DNA of 64,000 nt. Origin: AP-15 sp963795485. Its GTDB lineage: Bacteria > Pseudomonadota > Alphaproteobacteria > ATCC43930 > CGMCC-115725. The DNA lies in NCBI GenBank assembly GCA_963795485.1, contig CAWCIL010000039.1, forward strand, positions 558,001 through 622,000, given 5' to 3'. A program made the translations under genes and the position numbers. A model generated the notes under the pieces. That model did not search any database. It worked only from the letters and a program-made list of their open reading frames with translations, and was not told the origin of the DNA. Position 1 is the stretch's first letter, and each line of letters begins with the position of its first letter. Below, piece by piece: positions 51,027-60,379 of this stretch.

Positions 51027-51935
51027 TCAAGTCAGCACCCGAACGGCGCTCACTGCGGCAGCGCCGGTCGCGGAGTCTTCGAGATATGCCTGGCGCATCG
51101 CCGCGATCATCGAGTCCCAGTCTGCTGGGACGATCCCGGTCGCCGCCGCGAATCGCCCGCCGTCCAGTCGGCGATCACAGTGAAAACTCTCGTCGCGGTC
51201 GAGGGCGATACCGAGCCCATACGCAAAGTTGAGCTTTGACAGCAGGGTAAATTTGTCGATCGGCGTCGAGGCAACCTGCCAGAGGCCGTCGAGATCGGGA
51301 AATTCCTCGATAATGCGGCCTATCACTGCGGCCATCTCGTTGGTGGTGAGACCGGTGTACAGCGCGCCGGAAAAGCCGCTAGCCCTGCCGCCGCGGCGGC
51401 CGAGGAACCATTCCAAGAGGCCTGCGCCGCTCCTGAGCTCGTGGCCGATGATTGAACTGCGCAGCGTCAGGCAACCAAGACCGTAGACTTCGCCCAAGAG
51501 TTTAGTGCGCCCATAAAGGTCGTGGGCATCGGCTGTGCTATCCTCGGCGTGAGGCCCACGCTCGCCTGAGAAGACGCAGTCTGTGCTGAAATGCACCATC
51601 CGGATCTGCCGCGCCCGACAGGCCGCCGCCAGTCGATGCGGCCAAAGCGCGTTGATCGCGATGCTAGGGATCGGATCTTTGGCTTCCTGCAGCTGTTTGA
51701 CGATCCCGACGCAGTTTATCACGATCTCCGGACGTTCCCGATCGAGCAGAGGCGATATGCTGTCGGGCGCCATTGCATCCCAGCCCGACACCAGCCGGTG
51801 GCTACCCAGCACCGCGTGGTCGCGCCACCGATGCCTCGGTCCTCGGATGGCGCCGACCACATCATGTCGGCGGCCGAGATCGACGAGCAGCCGATGCCCC
51901 AACATGCCGGTCGCGCCCAATACCAATAGTTTCAC
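51027..51935 (-). CDS. RmlD-like SDR, probable UDP-4-keto-6-deoxy-sugar reductase (WbvR/FnlB role)
   Basis: The 302-residue protein has GATGMLGHRL, CVGIVKQ and VHFSTDCVFSG, and YGRTK as the YxxxK catalytic pair, all of the dTDP-4-dehydrorhamnose reductase family. It lacks the cupin tail of WbjC and is RmlD-like, as is WbvR in the UDP-L-QuiNAc pathway. Hence UDP-L-QuiNAc or a related L-sugar is a better guess than UDP-L-FucNAc. The start is GTG 51935, since the frame before it is a shadow. Confidence 0.72.
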   Translation of the reverse strand: MKLLVLGATGMLGHRLLVDLGRRHDVVGAIRGPRHRWRDHAVLGSHRLVSGWDAMAPDSISPLLDRERPEIVINCVGIVKQLQEAKDPIPSIAINALWPHRLAAACRARQIRMVHFSTDCVFSGERGPHAEDSTADAHDLYGRTKLLGEVYGLGCLTLRSSIIGHELRSGAGLLEWFLGRRGGRASGFSGALYTGLTTNEMAAVIGRIIEEFPDLDGLWQVASTPIDKFTLLSKLNFAYGLGIALDRDESFHCDRRLDGGRFAAATGIVPADWDSMIAAMRQAYLEDSATGAAAVSAVRVLT

Positions 51936-52326
51936 GGCAAACCCCGGAAGCGCAGGTTCGATCGGCTCTCGCCAGCATTCAGCTCGTGTCAGCAAACCGC
52001 CACAATCGGGCGGCAACTCCCCCATCCTCGACCCGCCCCTCGTCTGGTCTCTCCTCGCGCACAACAATACGCGACCAACGAGGCTTGAGCAGCGCGGCGG
52101 GTAGTACGGCCGTGCCGTTACCTTGTCAAGCCGCTCCCCCAACCGCCGAGGAACAAGTCCCACGCAAGTGTTTGTGGGATCTCGATGATTACGGGCGGCA
52201 GAAACAAGTGCGATCGCGCGCGCCTATCCCGCTCTGGATCTGAACGCGATACGGCGCAGCAGTTCTCTCAACAGCCGCGTCGCCGCGACAGTGGCGAGGT
52301 CGCTCGGTTGCGGCGCCTCGGCTGGG
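51936..52326 (-). other. Gap of 391 bases upstream of the sugar-nucleotide operon
   Basis: No gene is supported. The region contains a promoter candidate (52101-52129) and a run of pyrimidine-rich sequence. It separates the operon from a shattered methyltransferase gene. Confidence 0.5.
52101..52129 (-). promoter_or_regulatory. Candidate sigma-70 promoter for the polysaccharide operon
   Basis: On the minus strand TTGACA (52129-52124) is separated by 17 bases from TACTAC (52106-52101). The minus-35 is perfect and the minus-10 is weak. It would start transcription about 160 bases before the RmlD-like gene. Confidence 0.45.
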
Positions 52327-53097
52327 TCAGGACCAGAAACTCTTCGTGTTCTCCCAGCGCCCGGTTTTAAGGTAGGGGCTAAAGGGCGTGTCGAGCGGGT
52401 CGTGCCCGCCCGGCATATATCCTTCGAGCTTGCTGTGGTGCGCAAACATGCCGTCGAAGGGGAGCCGAAACGGCGCATCCGCCGTCTTGCGCAATACCGC
52501 ATAGGTCAGCAGATCCCGCAAATCGTAAGACTTGAACGTCGCCAGATCGTATTTGTGCAGAACCGGGGTGAAAATCGACGGTAAAGGCCAAGTCAATCAG
52601 CTCGTCCTCGTTGGCCGCGACCAAATCAGCTATAAATCGTGGATGATAGTTGTAGAATCCATGGTTTACCAGCCCTTGAACCGGTAGCGCGTGGATCATG
52701 ACTGCGCCCGGTTTGCACAGATCGTGGAGGTTCTTAAACACGGCAAATTGGTCGAAGCAATGCTCCGCGGTGCCCAAATTCGTGACCAGGTCGAACTGGC
52801 GATCAAACCCCATTTCCGCCGAGCGGTCGGGTCAGATCGAGCATCAAGGCGCCGTCTTCGCCGGTGGCATCGATTGCCGCATACTCGGCAAAGCCGAGGC
52901 GCGAATAGAGCGCCGCGGCCCTGCCAATCGGCTCCGCCGTACCGTCACTGAACCCATGCTGCTTCGAGGATCGCCGCGATCGCTTCGGACGCGGCACACA
53001 CCGCCTGTGCTCCGATCTCGACGACCGTGTCGCCGACGAGCGCCCGGCGACTTCGCAGCTGCGCCACAAGCGATACCATCTCCGCGTGGATGCCCAT
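52327..53097 (-). pseudogene. SAM-dependent methyltransferase, broken by three frameshifts
   Basis: Four pieces in turn read MGIHAEMVSLVAQLRSRR with DTVVEIGAQ, then RAAALYSRLGFAEYAAID, then FDLVTNLGTAEHCFDQFAVF and NHGFYNYHPRFIADLVAANE, and last LRKTADAPFRLPFDGMF. Together they give a class I methyltransferase fold of about 255 residues with an acidic strand end (DA-T) for SAM. Each junction needs removal of one base, at about 52955, 52811 and 52575. The stop is TAG/TGA near 52327 and the start ATG 53097. It is divergent from the double glycosyltransferase and could methylate a sugar residue. Confidence 0.55.
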
Positions 53098-53302
53098 CCC
53101 CCGATTGTTCTCCGTTGTAAAAAGCACCGCGGAAGATAGCATGAGCGACCTTCGCCGGGTGCGTGAAGATAGGTCTCTCCGTCAGGATCGCCCTCAGGCT
53201 TCCGTCTCTGGCCTGCTTAGGCTAAGGTTCGACAGTCTGGGCGGGACAGATTCGCAACTGCCAGCGATGACGCGAGACTCCGGCGTTCCCCGGGGCGAGA
53301 GT

Positions 53303-56300
53303 ATGTCCGACACCAGCGTGCTTGTAATGGACCGACCTTTTGCCAGCATTCTGATCCCGACTTACAATCACGAGCAGTATATCGGACCGGCGCTCGACAG
53401 CGTTCTGGCTCAGACGGACCCGTGCTGGGAAGCCATCGTCGTCGATGACGGTTCTACCGATGGTTCCGCCGCGATCATCGATGCCTATACCGCGCGCGAT
53501 TCGCGGATCAGGGCGGTGCACCAGCCCAATGGCGGCGTCGCAGCGGCGCTCAATGCCGCCCTGCGGCAAGCGCGCGGGGACTGGGTGCATTGGCTGAGCT
53601 CGGACGATTTGTTCGAACCCGCGAAGCTCACAGTCAACCGCCGGTGGATAGAGCGCAACCCTGGCGTCAATTTTTTTTATTCCTATTTCTGGCTGCTGTT
53701 CGAGGCCACCGGGCACCGCGAGAAGCACGATTTGTGGGGCCCGGTACCCGAGTCGGGCTTGCAAATTCCCACCCTCTTTTATCGAAATTACATCAGCGGC
53801 ATATCCATCTGCATCAACCGCGAGGCCTGGAACCAGGTCGGTTTTTTCGACGAGCGCTACCATTACGCGCAGGACTATGCGCTGTGGCTGCGGCTGCTCG
53901 TCGACAACGAGGCGCGTTTCATCCCGGATTGGACCGTGGTCAACCGGCATCACGCCGGGCAGGGATCGGAGCAGTTTCCTGAAGCCTGCTATTTCGACAC
54001 GGCAAAGGCCGGGATAGATTTTCTCAATTGCCATTCGCTCGACGAGCTGATCCCGCGAATCGACCTGTCGGACGCCGCCGCGGCCGCAGCTGCGATCGAG
54101 CGGATCGTCGACATAGCGTGCGACCGCAGCGCCTTCCTCTATTCGCTCGGGCCGCATCCGGCGCTGATCCTGCGCGTCCTCGAATGGGTGTTCGGCGACG
54201 ATGCCGGGGCGCCGGCCGCGGGGCTGCGCAACCGGCTGTGTGACCGTATCCGGTATATGGCGCTCGCAGAGGGCGAGGACGACTGGAGTTGGATGTGGCG
54301 CGGTCTGGCCGCTTCCTGCGCTCAGCCGAACCCCCGCTTTGACTTCCAGCCGGTCGACGCTCGCGAATTGGCCCGGCGCGAGCACGCGAGCCGCCGACAG
54401 GGCCGGGGCGGACCAGCCGGACCGCTGCGGGTTTATCTGCGCCGCTTCGAAGGCCTCGACGAGCCCGCCGATCCTCCGGCCGGCAGCAGCCCGGCACGCA
54501 TCGTCATGCTCGCCCCCGCTATCGAGCCGGCCCTGCTAGCGGCGCGAGAGGCCGCGCTTCAACTGTCGAATCGCGGCTTGCGCACCGCGCTCGTCGTCGC
54601 CGGTCATCCTTACCGCTGGGAAGCCGCGGTGGCGAGCGTGCCGCGCCCACCGATCGATCGTGACGGATTGCCGTGGCTCGGCGAGGTCGAGTTGGCGCTG
54701 GCGCTCGATCGGCGTCCGGTCCCGATCTGGCTCGAGGCTGCCGCCGTGGCGTCTTTAGACGGTCCGGCGGTGCTGAAATCGGCTTTGATCGTCGCCGAAG
54801 TCCTGAAGGTGCTGGGACTCGACTGCAGTGGTGCTCGGCGGCGCCCGGTCGCCTTCCTGCAACGGGTATTGTGGGGCGGCGGCGCCGAGCGCGTCGTCTA
54901 CGACTTGGCGCGGCGGCTCGACCGCCGCCGCTTCCGGCCTGTGATCCTGACCCTGTTCGATGCGCGCGACCAGGCAAACCAAGTCCCGGATGTGGAGACT
55001 TATTACGTTCGTGACCACCCGCACGTATCGATGCCAGCGACCGCGCCACCCGCAGCCGACGTGGCGCGCGCACCTGTCGCGTCCCCGGCGATCCGGTCCC
55101 CTTCTTGGAAGGGTCGCTGCGTTTTGCTCGCGATCGGCCTCTACCAGCGCCTGGTCCCCCGCTCGCTCGATCGGCGCATCGGGCTCGGCCACCGGCTCCT
55201 TCATGTCCGGCAAGGCCTGCTCGCCGGAGTTCCGGTGCGGCATTATTTGAAGGCGGTGCGACGCCGATTGCGCTCGGCGGCGAGCCCGCGGCATCTGGTC
55301 CCGGTGCCGCCGCCCGTTCCACCGTCGAGGAGCCAAGCGACGCCGTTGGAGACGGAGCGCAACGCGGCCTTGCAAGCCTGTCTCGACGCGCACTGGCCGG
55401 CGGCCGAGGGTCTACGCAACCTGCTCTCAGAGCTCGGCGGCGATGCGGCCCTCGTCACCATTATGGAGGAGGCGGCGGCAGCAGCCTGGTTCGCCCAGAT
55501 CGGCGGGGCGATCCCGTTCATTGCCTCGCTGCATATTTACGAGTCGTTGTATTTGCCGGCGATGTACCCGGAGCAGCCACGTCTCGCTGTCGAAAGATGG
55601 GCGTTTGCCAACGCCTGTTCGGCCGCATCGCGCGTGGTGTTTCCGAGCCAAGGGTGCTGCAACGATCTGAATGCCAGCTTTGGCATCGACACACGCAAAG
55701 TCGTGCCGATTGCCAATCCGATCAACTGCGCCCGTGTGCGCCGGCTTTCCTGGGCGGCGCTCGAAAAGGGAGATTCGGCAGTGCTGCGCGACGTGCCATG
55801 TTATGTTCACATCGGCAGGCTCGACCAGCAAAAAAACCACGATCTGCTGATCCAAGCCTGTCTCAGGCTGAGGGCACGCCCGCGGGATTTCATGGTGTTG
55901 TGCGTCGGGGACGGTCCGGAGCAACAGCGGCTCGCCGTCGATATCGCAAGCTGGGGCCTCGAGCGCCACATCATATTGTTGGGCGCCCGACGCAACCCTT
56001 ATCCTGTTATCCGACGTGCCGCCGCGCTGATCCTGACATCTCGGTTCGAAGCATTCGCTCTGGTCCTGGTGGAGGCAATGGCCTGCGCGGTGCCGGTCAT
56101 CTCCACGAACTGTCCGGCCGGCCCCTCGGAGGTCCTGCAGGATGGAAAAAGCGGTATTCTGGTACCGGTTGACGATGCCGAGGCGCTTGCCACGGCGATG
56201 GAACGCATTGTGACCGACGAGGCGTTACGCCGGCGGCTGATCACTGCCGGCCACACACGGGTGGAGGATTTCGACATTTCACGAATCGCTCGGCAGTGGG

Positions 56301-56374
56301 AAACCATGATCGACGTAGTGTTGCCGTCGAGGACGCAGGCCGAGACGGCGCCCGGCGAAGCATCGCTGTCATGA
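53303..56374 (+). CDS. Two-domain glycosyltransferase (GT2 + GT4 fusion)
   Basis: The 1,023-residue protein has an N-terminal GT-A domain (about 8-230), with ILIPTYNHEQYIGPALDSVL, VVDDGSTDGS and the LSSDDLFEP metal motif. A helical and low-complexity middle follows, then from about residue 512 a GT-B domain beginning RRPVAFLQRVLWGGGAERVV, with CVGDGPEQQRL and the E-x7-E motif FEAFALVLVEAMA near residue 915. It could add two sugars in succession. The 205-base upstream gap to the divergent methyltransferase lacks a clear promoter. ATG 53303 has GGGGCGAGAG just upstream; an in-frame ATG at 53141 would add 54 poorly supported residues. Confidence 0.8.
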   Translation: MSDTSVLVMDRPFASILIPTYNHEQYIGPALDSVLAQTDPCWEAIVVDDGSTDGSAAIIDAYTARDSRIRAVHQPNGGVAAALNAALRQARGDWVHWLSSDDLFEPAKLTVNRRWIERNPGVNFFYSYFWLLFEATGHREKHDLWGPVPESGLQIPTLFYRNYISGISICINREAWNQVGFFDERYHYAQDYALWLRLLVDNEARFIPDWTVVNRHHAGQGSEQFPEACYFDTAKAGIDFLNCHSLDELIPRIDLSDAAAAAAAIERIVDIACDRSAFLYSLGPHPALILRVLEWVFGDDAGAPAAGLRNRLCDRIRYMALAEGEDDWSWMWRGLAASCAQPNPRFDFQPVDARELARREHASRRQGRGGPAGPLRVYLRRFEGLDEPADPPAGSSPARIVMLAPAIEPALLAAREAALQLSNRGLRTALVVAGHPYRWEAAVASVPRPPIDRDGLPWLGEVELALALDRRPVPIWLEAAAVASLDGPAVLKSALIVAEVLKVLGLDCSGARRRPVAFLQRVLWGGGAERVVYDLARRLDRRRFRPVILTLFDARDQANQVPDVETYYVRDHPHVSMPATAPPAADVARAPVASPAIRSPSWKGRCVLLAIGLYQRLVPRSLDRRIGLGHRLLHVRQGLLAGVPVRHYLKAVRRRLRSAASPRHLVPVPPPVPPSRSQATPLETERNAALQACLDAHWPAAEGLRNLLSELGGDAALVTIMEEAAAAAWFAQIGGAIPFIASLHIYESLYLPAMYPEQPRLAVERWAFANACSAASRVVFPSQGCCNDLNASFGIDTRKVVPIANPINCARVRRLSWAALEKGDSAVLRDVPCYVHIGRLDQQKNHDLLIQACLRLRARPRDFMVLCVGDGPEQQRLAVDIASWGLERHIILLGARRNPYPVIRRAAALILTSRFEAFALVLVEAMACAVPVISTNCPAGPSEVLQDGKSGILVPVDDAEALATAMERIVTDEALRRRLITAGHTRVEDFDISRIARQWETMIDVVLPSRTQAETAPGEASLS

Positions 56375-57438
56375 GGTCCGCAACACGCGGAATCCTGCTC
56401 GGCCGGGCGGTTCTCGGCAAGCTCGCCCGCTCGGCCTCGCGGGTCCGTCGCTCGACGGCGGGCCCACCGCGCTCCCGCTCCGCGGTCGCCGACCTGGCGT
56501 CGTTCGCCACCGAGGTGCTCGCCGAGGAGCTGGCCGTTCGCCTCGCGGACATGCCGGGGAACCCGCTGCACGATCTCCTCTACCGGCATGGCTTCCATCT
56601 GCTGCGCAAGCATTTTTATCTGCCAATCCCCGACGACACCGATCAGCTCGGCGATTTCTGGCGGACTCCCTCGGCGATGGCCGGCGTCGACACCAACGAC
56701 GCCGCAGCGATCGAATTGATGGATCGCCTGCTGCCGCCCTTCCTCGAAGAGTTCCGCACCCGCTTCCCGATCCACCGCACCGCGCTGACCACCGGCTTCT
56801 ACCTGATCAACGGCGGCTACATGGCGGTCAACGCGCATGTCTATTACGGCCTGATCCGGCACCATCAGCCGCGCCAAATCATCGAGATCGGCAACGGCAA
56901 CTCGACCCTTCTCGCTCTCGATGCCGCAGAAAGTAATCGCGCGGCCGGTCGCGATACCCGGTTGATTTCGATCGATCCCTATCCTTGGGATATTTTTCGC
57001 GGCGGCGTGCCCGGGCTCGAGCTGATCGTCAAGCGGGTGCAGGATGTTCCACTCGAATTGTTCGGGGAGCTCGCGGACGGCGATATTTTATTTATCGATT
57101 CGAGCCATGTCATCCGCAGTGGCAACGATGTGCAGTACGAATACCTCGAAATTCTGCCGCGGCTGAAACCCGGGGTCATGGTCCACATCCACGACGTCAG
57201 CCTGCCTTTGCCCTATCCGAAGTTCTATTATGATCATCAGCTATACTGGAACGAGCAGTACCTGCTGCAGGCGTTTCTCGCGTTCAACCAGAATTTTGAA
57301 GTGATATGGCCGGGCAACTACCTGATGCTGACCTATCCGGACAAGATGAACGCGACCTTCCCGGAGATCGCGACCATGCGGGAAACCTACCCGTCCTCGG
57401 AGCCGACCGCCTTCTGGATGCGCAGCAGGACACCTTGA
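56371..57438 (+). CDS. Class I SAM methyltransferase (Methyltransf_24-like)
   Basis: The 355-residue protein has a SAM site IIEIGNGNSTLLALDA at about residue 168, the second motif LISIDPYP, and a D-S-S (ILFIDSSHV) catalytic loop. The N-terminal 130 residues are an extra helical domain. It probably methylates a sugar hydroxyl or a glycan terminus. ATG 56371 overlaps the preceding stop as ATGA. Confidence 0.78.
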   Translation: MRSATRGILLGRAVLGKLARSASRVRRSTAGPPRSRSAVADLASFATEVLAEELAVRLADMPGNPLHDLLYRHGFHLLRKHFYLPIPDDTDQLGDFWRTPSAMAGVDTNDAAAIELMDRLLPPFLEEFRTRFPIHRTALTTGFYLINGGYMAVNAHVYYGLIRHHQPRQIIEIGNGNSTLLALDAAESNRAAGRDTRLISIDPYPWDIFRGGVPGLELIVKRVQDVPLELFGELADGDILFIDSSHVIRSGNDVQYEYLEILPRLKPGVMVHIHDVSLPLPYPKFYYDHQLYWNEQYLLQAFLAFNQNFEVIWPGNYLMLTYPDKMNATFPEIATMRETYPSSEPTAFWMRSRTP

Positions 57439-58439
57439 TCCCGCGGGTCGCGAGCGCCTGCCCGATCTGCGTTTCCGCCGAACTGGCGCCGACCGATCAG
57501 ACCGTCGATATCGCCGCCGTCCTCGGCCGCTGGGAGCATGAGCTCGGCATCCGCTTTGACCAAAATGTCGTCGAAGCGCATTTCCCCTCCGGCAACGAGC
57601 CGATTCGTCTCGAACGCTGCCCGAATTGCGGCTTTGGCCGCTTCGCGCCGCCGATGCCGGGCAGCGAGGCGTTCTACCGCGCGATCTGCGGCTCGGAATA
57701 TTACGTCGAGGGCAAGTGGGAGTTCGAGCAGGCGATCGGCGACCTACACTATTGCCGTGCCAAGCGCATCCTCGATGTCGGCTGCGGCTCGGGCAATTTC
57801 CTGCGCCTGCTGCGGCGCGCAGACCCGGGGCTGCGAATCTGGGGGCACGATCAAAGCGCGGTACTGATGCGGCAGCTCGCGGCCGAGGGCTTCGAGGCGC
57901 TGCCCGGCGCGCCGGAGCAGCTGGCGGCAAATGCGGGTCTCGAACCCTTTGACGCGATCTGCATGTTCCAGGTTCTCGAGCACACCGCCGACCCGCTCGC
58001 CTTTCTGCGGATTTATGCGCGCCTGTTGCGGCCGGGCGGAACGCTGATCGTCACCACGCCGGACGCCGACGGCCCGATCCGCAACTTCCCGGAGGCCCTC
58101 ACCGAGTTGCCGCCGCATCATCTGACGCAATGGACCGAACGGACATTCCGGAGGTGCCTGCCGCGTTTCGGCTTCGAAATCACGGCGGTGCGCAACGAGC
58201 CGCTGCCGGATTATTTATGGGAAAGCTATCTGCCGGTGCAATGGGAGCACGGGATCTGGCCCGCCGCGGTGTTCGACCCGGCCGCGCGACGGCAGGGACG
58301 CGAGAGCGTCTCCGAGCGGATCGAGTTCGCGGTAAAGGGCTTGCGCGCCGTCGGCGTGAAGCGCTTGCACGGGGTTCCCAGCCACACGATCTATGTTCGG
58401 GCGCGGCTGGTCGACCGAAATGCCCTGGCCTCTCGATAG
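57435..58439 (+). CDS. Class I SAM methyltransferase with N-terminal zinc-like Cys cluster
   Basis: The 334-residue protein starts with two Cys pairs, ACPIC and ERCPNCGFGRF, as in C-methyltransferases of the TylCIII/NovU type, then a SAM domain RILDVGCGSGNFLRLL with ICMFQVLEHTADP. It could methylate a keto-sugar or terminate a glycan. The start is TTG 57435, because TTGA overlaps the preceding stop. An ATG at 57306 would overlap that gene by 130 bases and is less likely. Confidence 0.75.
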   Translation: MIPRVASACPICVSAELAPTDQTVDIAAVLGRWEHELGIRFDQNVVEAHFPSGNEPIRLERCPNCGFGRFAPPMPGSEAFYRAICGSEYYVEGKWEFEQAIGDLHYCRAKRILDVGCGSGNFLRLLRRADPGLRIWGHDQSAVLMRQLAAEGFEALPGAPEQLAANAGLEPFDAICMFQVLEHTADPLAFLRIYARLLRPGGTLIVTTPDADGPIRNFPEALTELPPHHLTQWTERTFRRCLPRFGFEITAVRNEPLPDYLWESYLPVQWEHGIWPAAVFDPAARRQGRESVSERIEFAVKGLRAVGVKRLHGVPSHTIYVRARLVDRNALASR

Positions 58440-58788
58440 GTTGCGTCGTTTCGTGCGAGAGGCGCTCGGTTTGAGCGAGATCAGGGCGATGCTCGACGGG
58501 CAGCAACGGATGCTGGCCACAGCTGAGGCTGCACAGGCCGAACAGGGCCGCATGCTGGTCGCGTCCGAAGCCGCGCAGGCCGCAATCCGGGCCGAGCTTA
58601 GCGAGTTGATGCTTCGCGCCGCGGCGTTGGAGCAGGCGTTGCGGGCGATGCGCGAGGCGCACGACGCCACCGACGCCCATCATGTCGCTCTGATCGCCGC
58701 ATTGCTCGACGAGCAGAAGCGAATCGGAGCCGAGCTCGCGGAACTCAAGAGGCCGGTCGATCCGCCGGGGCCGGGTCGGCCGGGCTGA
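58420..58788 (+). CDS. Small coiled-coil protein
   Basis: The 122-residue product is almost wholly helical with Ala/Glu/Gln heptads (EAAQAEQGRMLVASEAAQAA) and a Pro-rich end. It resembles coiled-coil length-control or chaperone segments, but no family is claimed. It starts inside the preceding gene, overlapping by 20 bases, and overlaps the convergent glycosyltransferase by 44 bases. Confidence 0.5.
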   Translation: MPWPLDRLRRFVREALGLSEIRAMLDGQQRMLATAEAAQAEQGRMLVASEAAQAAIRAELSELMLRAAALEQALRAMREAHDATDAHHVALIAALLDEQKRIGAELAELKRPVDPPGPGRPG

Positions 58789-60149
58789 AGCCGGTGCGCC
58801 GGTCCGCCGGCGCCATCTGCGATCCGCGTCGCGCCCGCGCCGCGACTTCCTGGTAATAGGCGATCGCCCGCGCCCGCACCGCCTTGCGGTCGGCCAGCTC
58901 GCGGATGCGCACGAGGTTGTTCGCCGCGAGCCGATCCACCAGCGCGTCGTCGGTCATCAGCCGCACCAGCGCCGCGGCGATCTCGTCCGGGTAGAGGTTG
59001 CGGGCGAACAGCACGTGTTCCGCCTCGCGCACCACCGGCACGATCGTGTCGAGCGGCGAGACCATCGGTGCGGCGCCCAGCGCCATCGCCTCCATCATCG
59101 TGTTCGGAATGCCGTCGGCGAGCGACGGCGCCATCATCACCCGCGCCTTTGCCAAGTGAGCGAGCGTCTCCTCGCGGCTCAGCCGCAGATGCGCGGGGCA
59201 GCTGCGCTTGACCGCATCGGGAAACAGCTTTTCGTACCAGATCTGCACCTCCGGCTGGGTCATCCACAGCATCTCGATGCGGCACGGCTGGATTCGATCC
59301 CAGACCTTGAGGATCGCCTCGAACACCGGCATCGCCTTGGCGCTGTTGATCTCGTACGCCTTGGGCCAGACAACGATGCGCTCGCGCTGCGACGGCGGCA
59401 GGGTCCAGCGCGCCCGCAGCGCTTCGAGGTCGAGGCCGCCGGGGCCGGAGACGACGCCCATGCCCGGATCGGCCGCCTTGGCGGGGTCGAGGCCCGCGGC
59501 GAGCGCGTAATCGTAATTCTGCTGATTGTCGGCGATGAAATGGTCGCAGGTCGCAAACACCTCCTCGATGCGCGGCAGATAGTCCGGCGAATGCCGGTTC
59601 AATGCGAGATCGGGGCCGCCGCGGGCTTGCGCGATCCACCGGCCGATGTTGGCCAAGCCGTATCGTTTGCGCGCCCGCAAATAAAGATAGGAGGCCGCCT
59701 CGAACCCCAGCGTGTGGATGATGTCGGGCCGCCACTCGCGGATCACCCGCGCCAGCGCATCCTCCAGGCTCGTCGGGTACTTCCGGGCGTAAAGCCGATC
59801 GAGCGCGGCCGCCGCACCCGAAAACGCCCCACCGAGCCCGCTGGTGGGGATCAGATTCCCGGCCCCCATGGCCTCGCGGAAAAGGTAGACTGCGTAGTAA
59901 GGGGAGCTCGTCGGCGGCGGATACACGGTCCGCCGTGTTGGTCCGTCGCGACGGGGAACCGCTGGCGCGGTCAGGTAGCTCTTGACCGGCCATTCCAGAG
60001 GCGGCTCTGACGAATGAAGACAGAACAGGCGGACGTTGAGCTTCGTATCCTGCAGCAGATCGATCCACGAATGGGTGTGCGAACTTTCCGGCCAGCCGAT
60101 GAACAGGATTCGCGGCAGACCGGGGTATGGATCTAATCAAATCAGACAT
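58745..60149 (-). pseudogene. GT-B family glycosyltransferase, frameshifted near its start
   Basis: The main part, from 60120 downwards, reads L-P-R-I-L-F-I-G-W-P-E-S-S-H-T-H-S-W-I-D, a typical GT-B opening, then RPDIIHTLGFEAASYL and IPNTMMEAMALGAAPMV, the acceptor and E-x7-E-like motifs. No start codon exists in that frame. Removing one G of GGGG at 60122-60125 joins it to M-S-D-L-I-R-S-I-P-G, so ATG 60149 is the likely start and the restored length is about 467 residues. It is convergent with the coiled-coil gene. Confidence 0.68.
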
Positions 60150-60370
60150 CTCGTCCCGGCCGTCGAGCCCGCACCACACAGTCCTACGCATCTCCTGCCA
60201 ACGACAGCCCCGGCAAAGGTCAGGTCGCGCTCCACAGGATCTGGCTACTAGAATCTGCAAATGAATGTCCTAAAATTGTGCTTGAGCCGGCGCTACGCTT
60301 CCTCAACATGGACTGCGCAGACCCTGACACGTCGTAAGCGGCAGACATGGCCAGCGAGGTTACAAGCGCG
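60150..60370 (+). other. Gap between divergent glycosyltransferase genes
   Basis: About 220 bases with lower GC than the surroundings. No promoter with a good score was found. TCCTAAAATTGTGC around 60267-60280 is the most AT-rich part. Confidence 0.4.
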
Positions 60371-60379
60371 CGTGCTACG

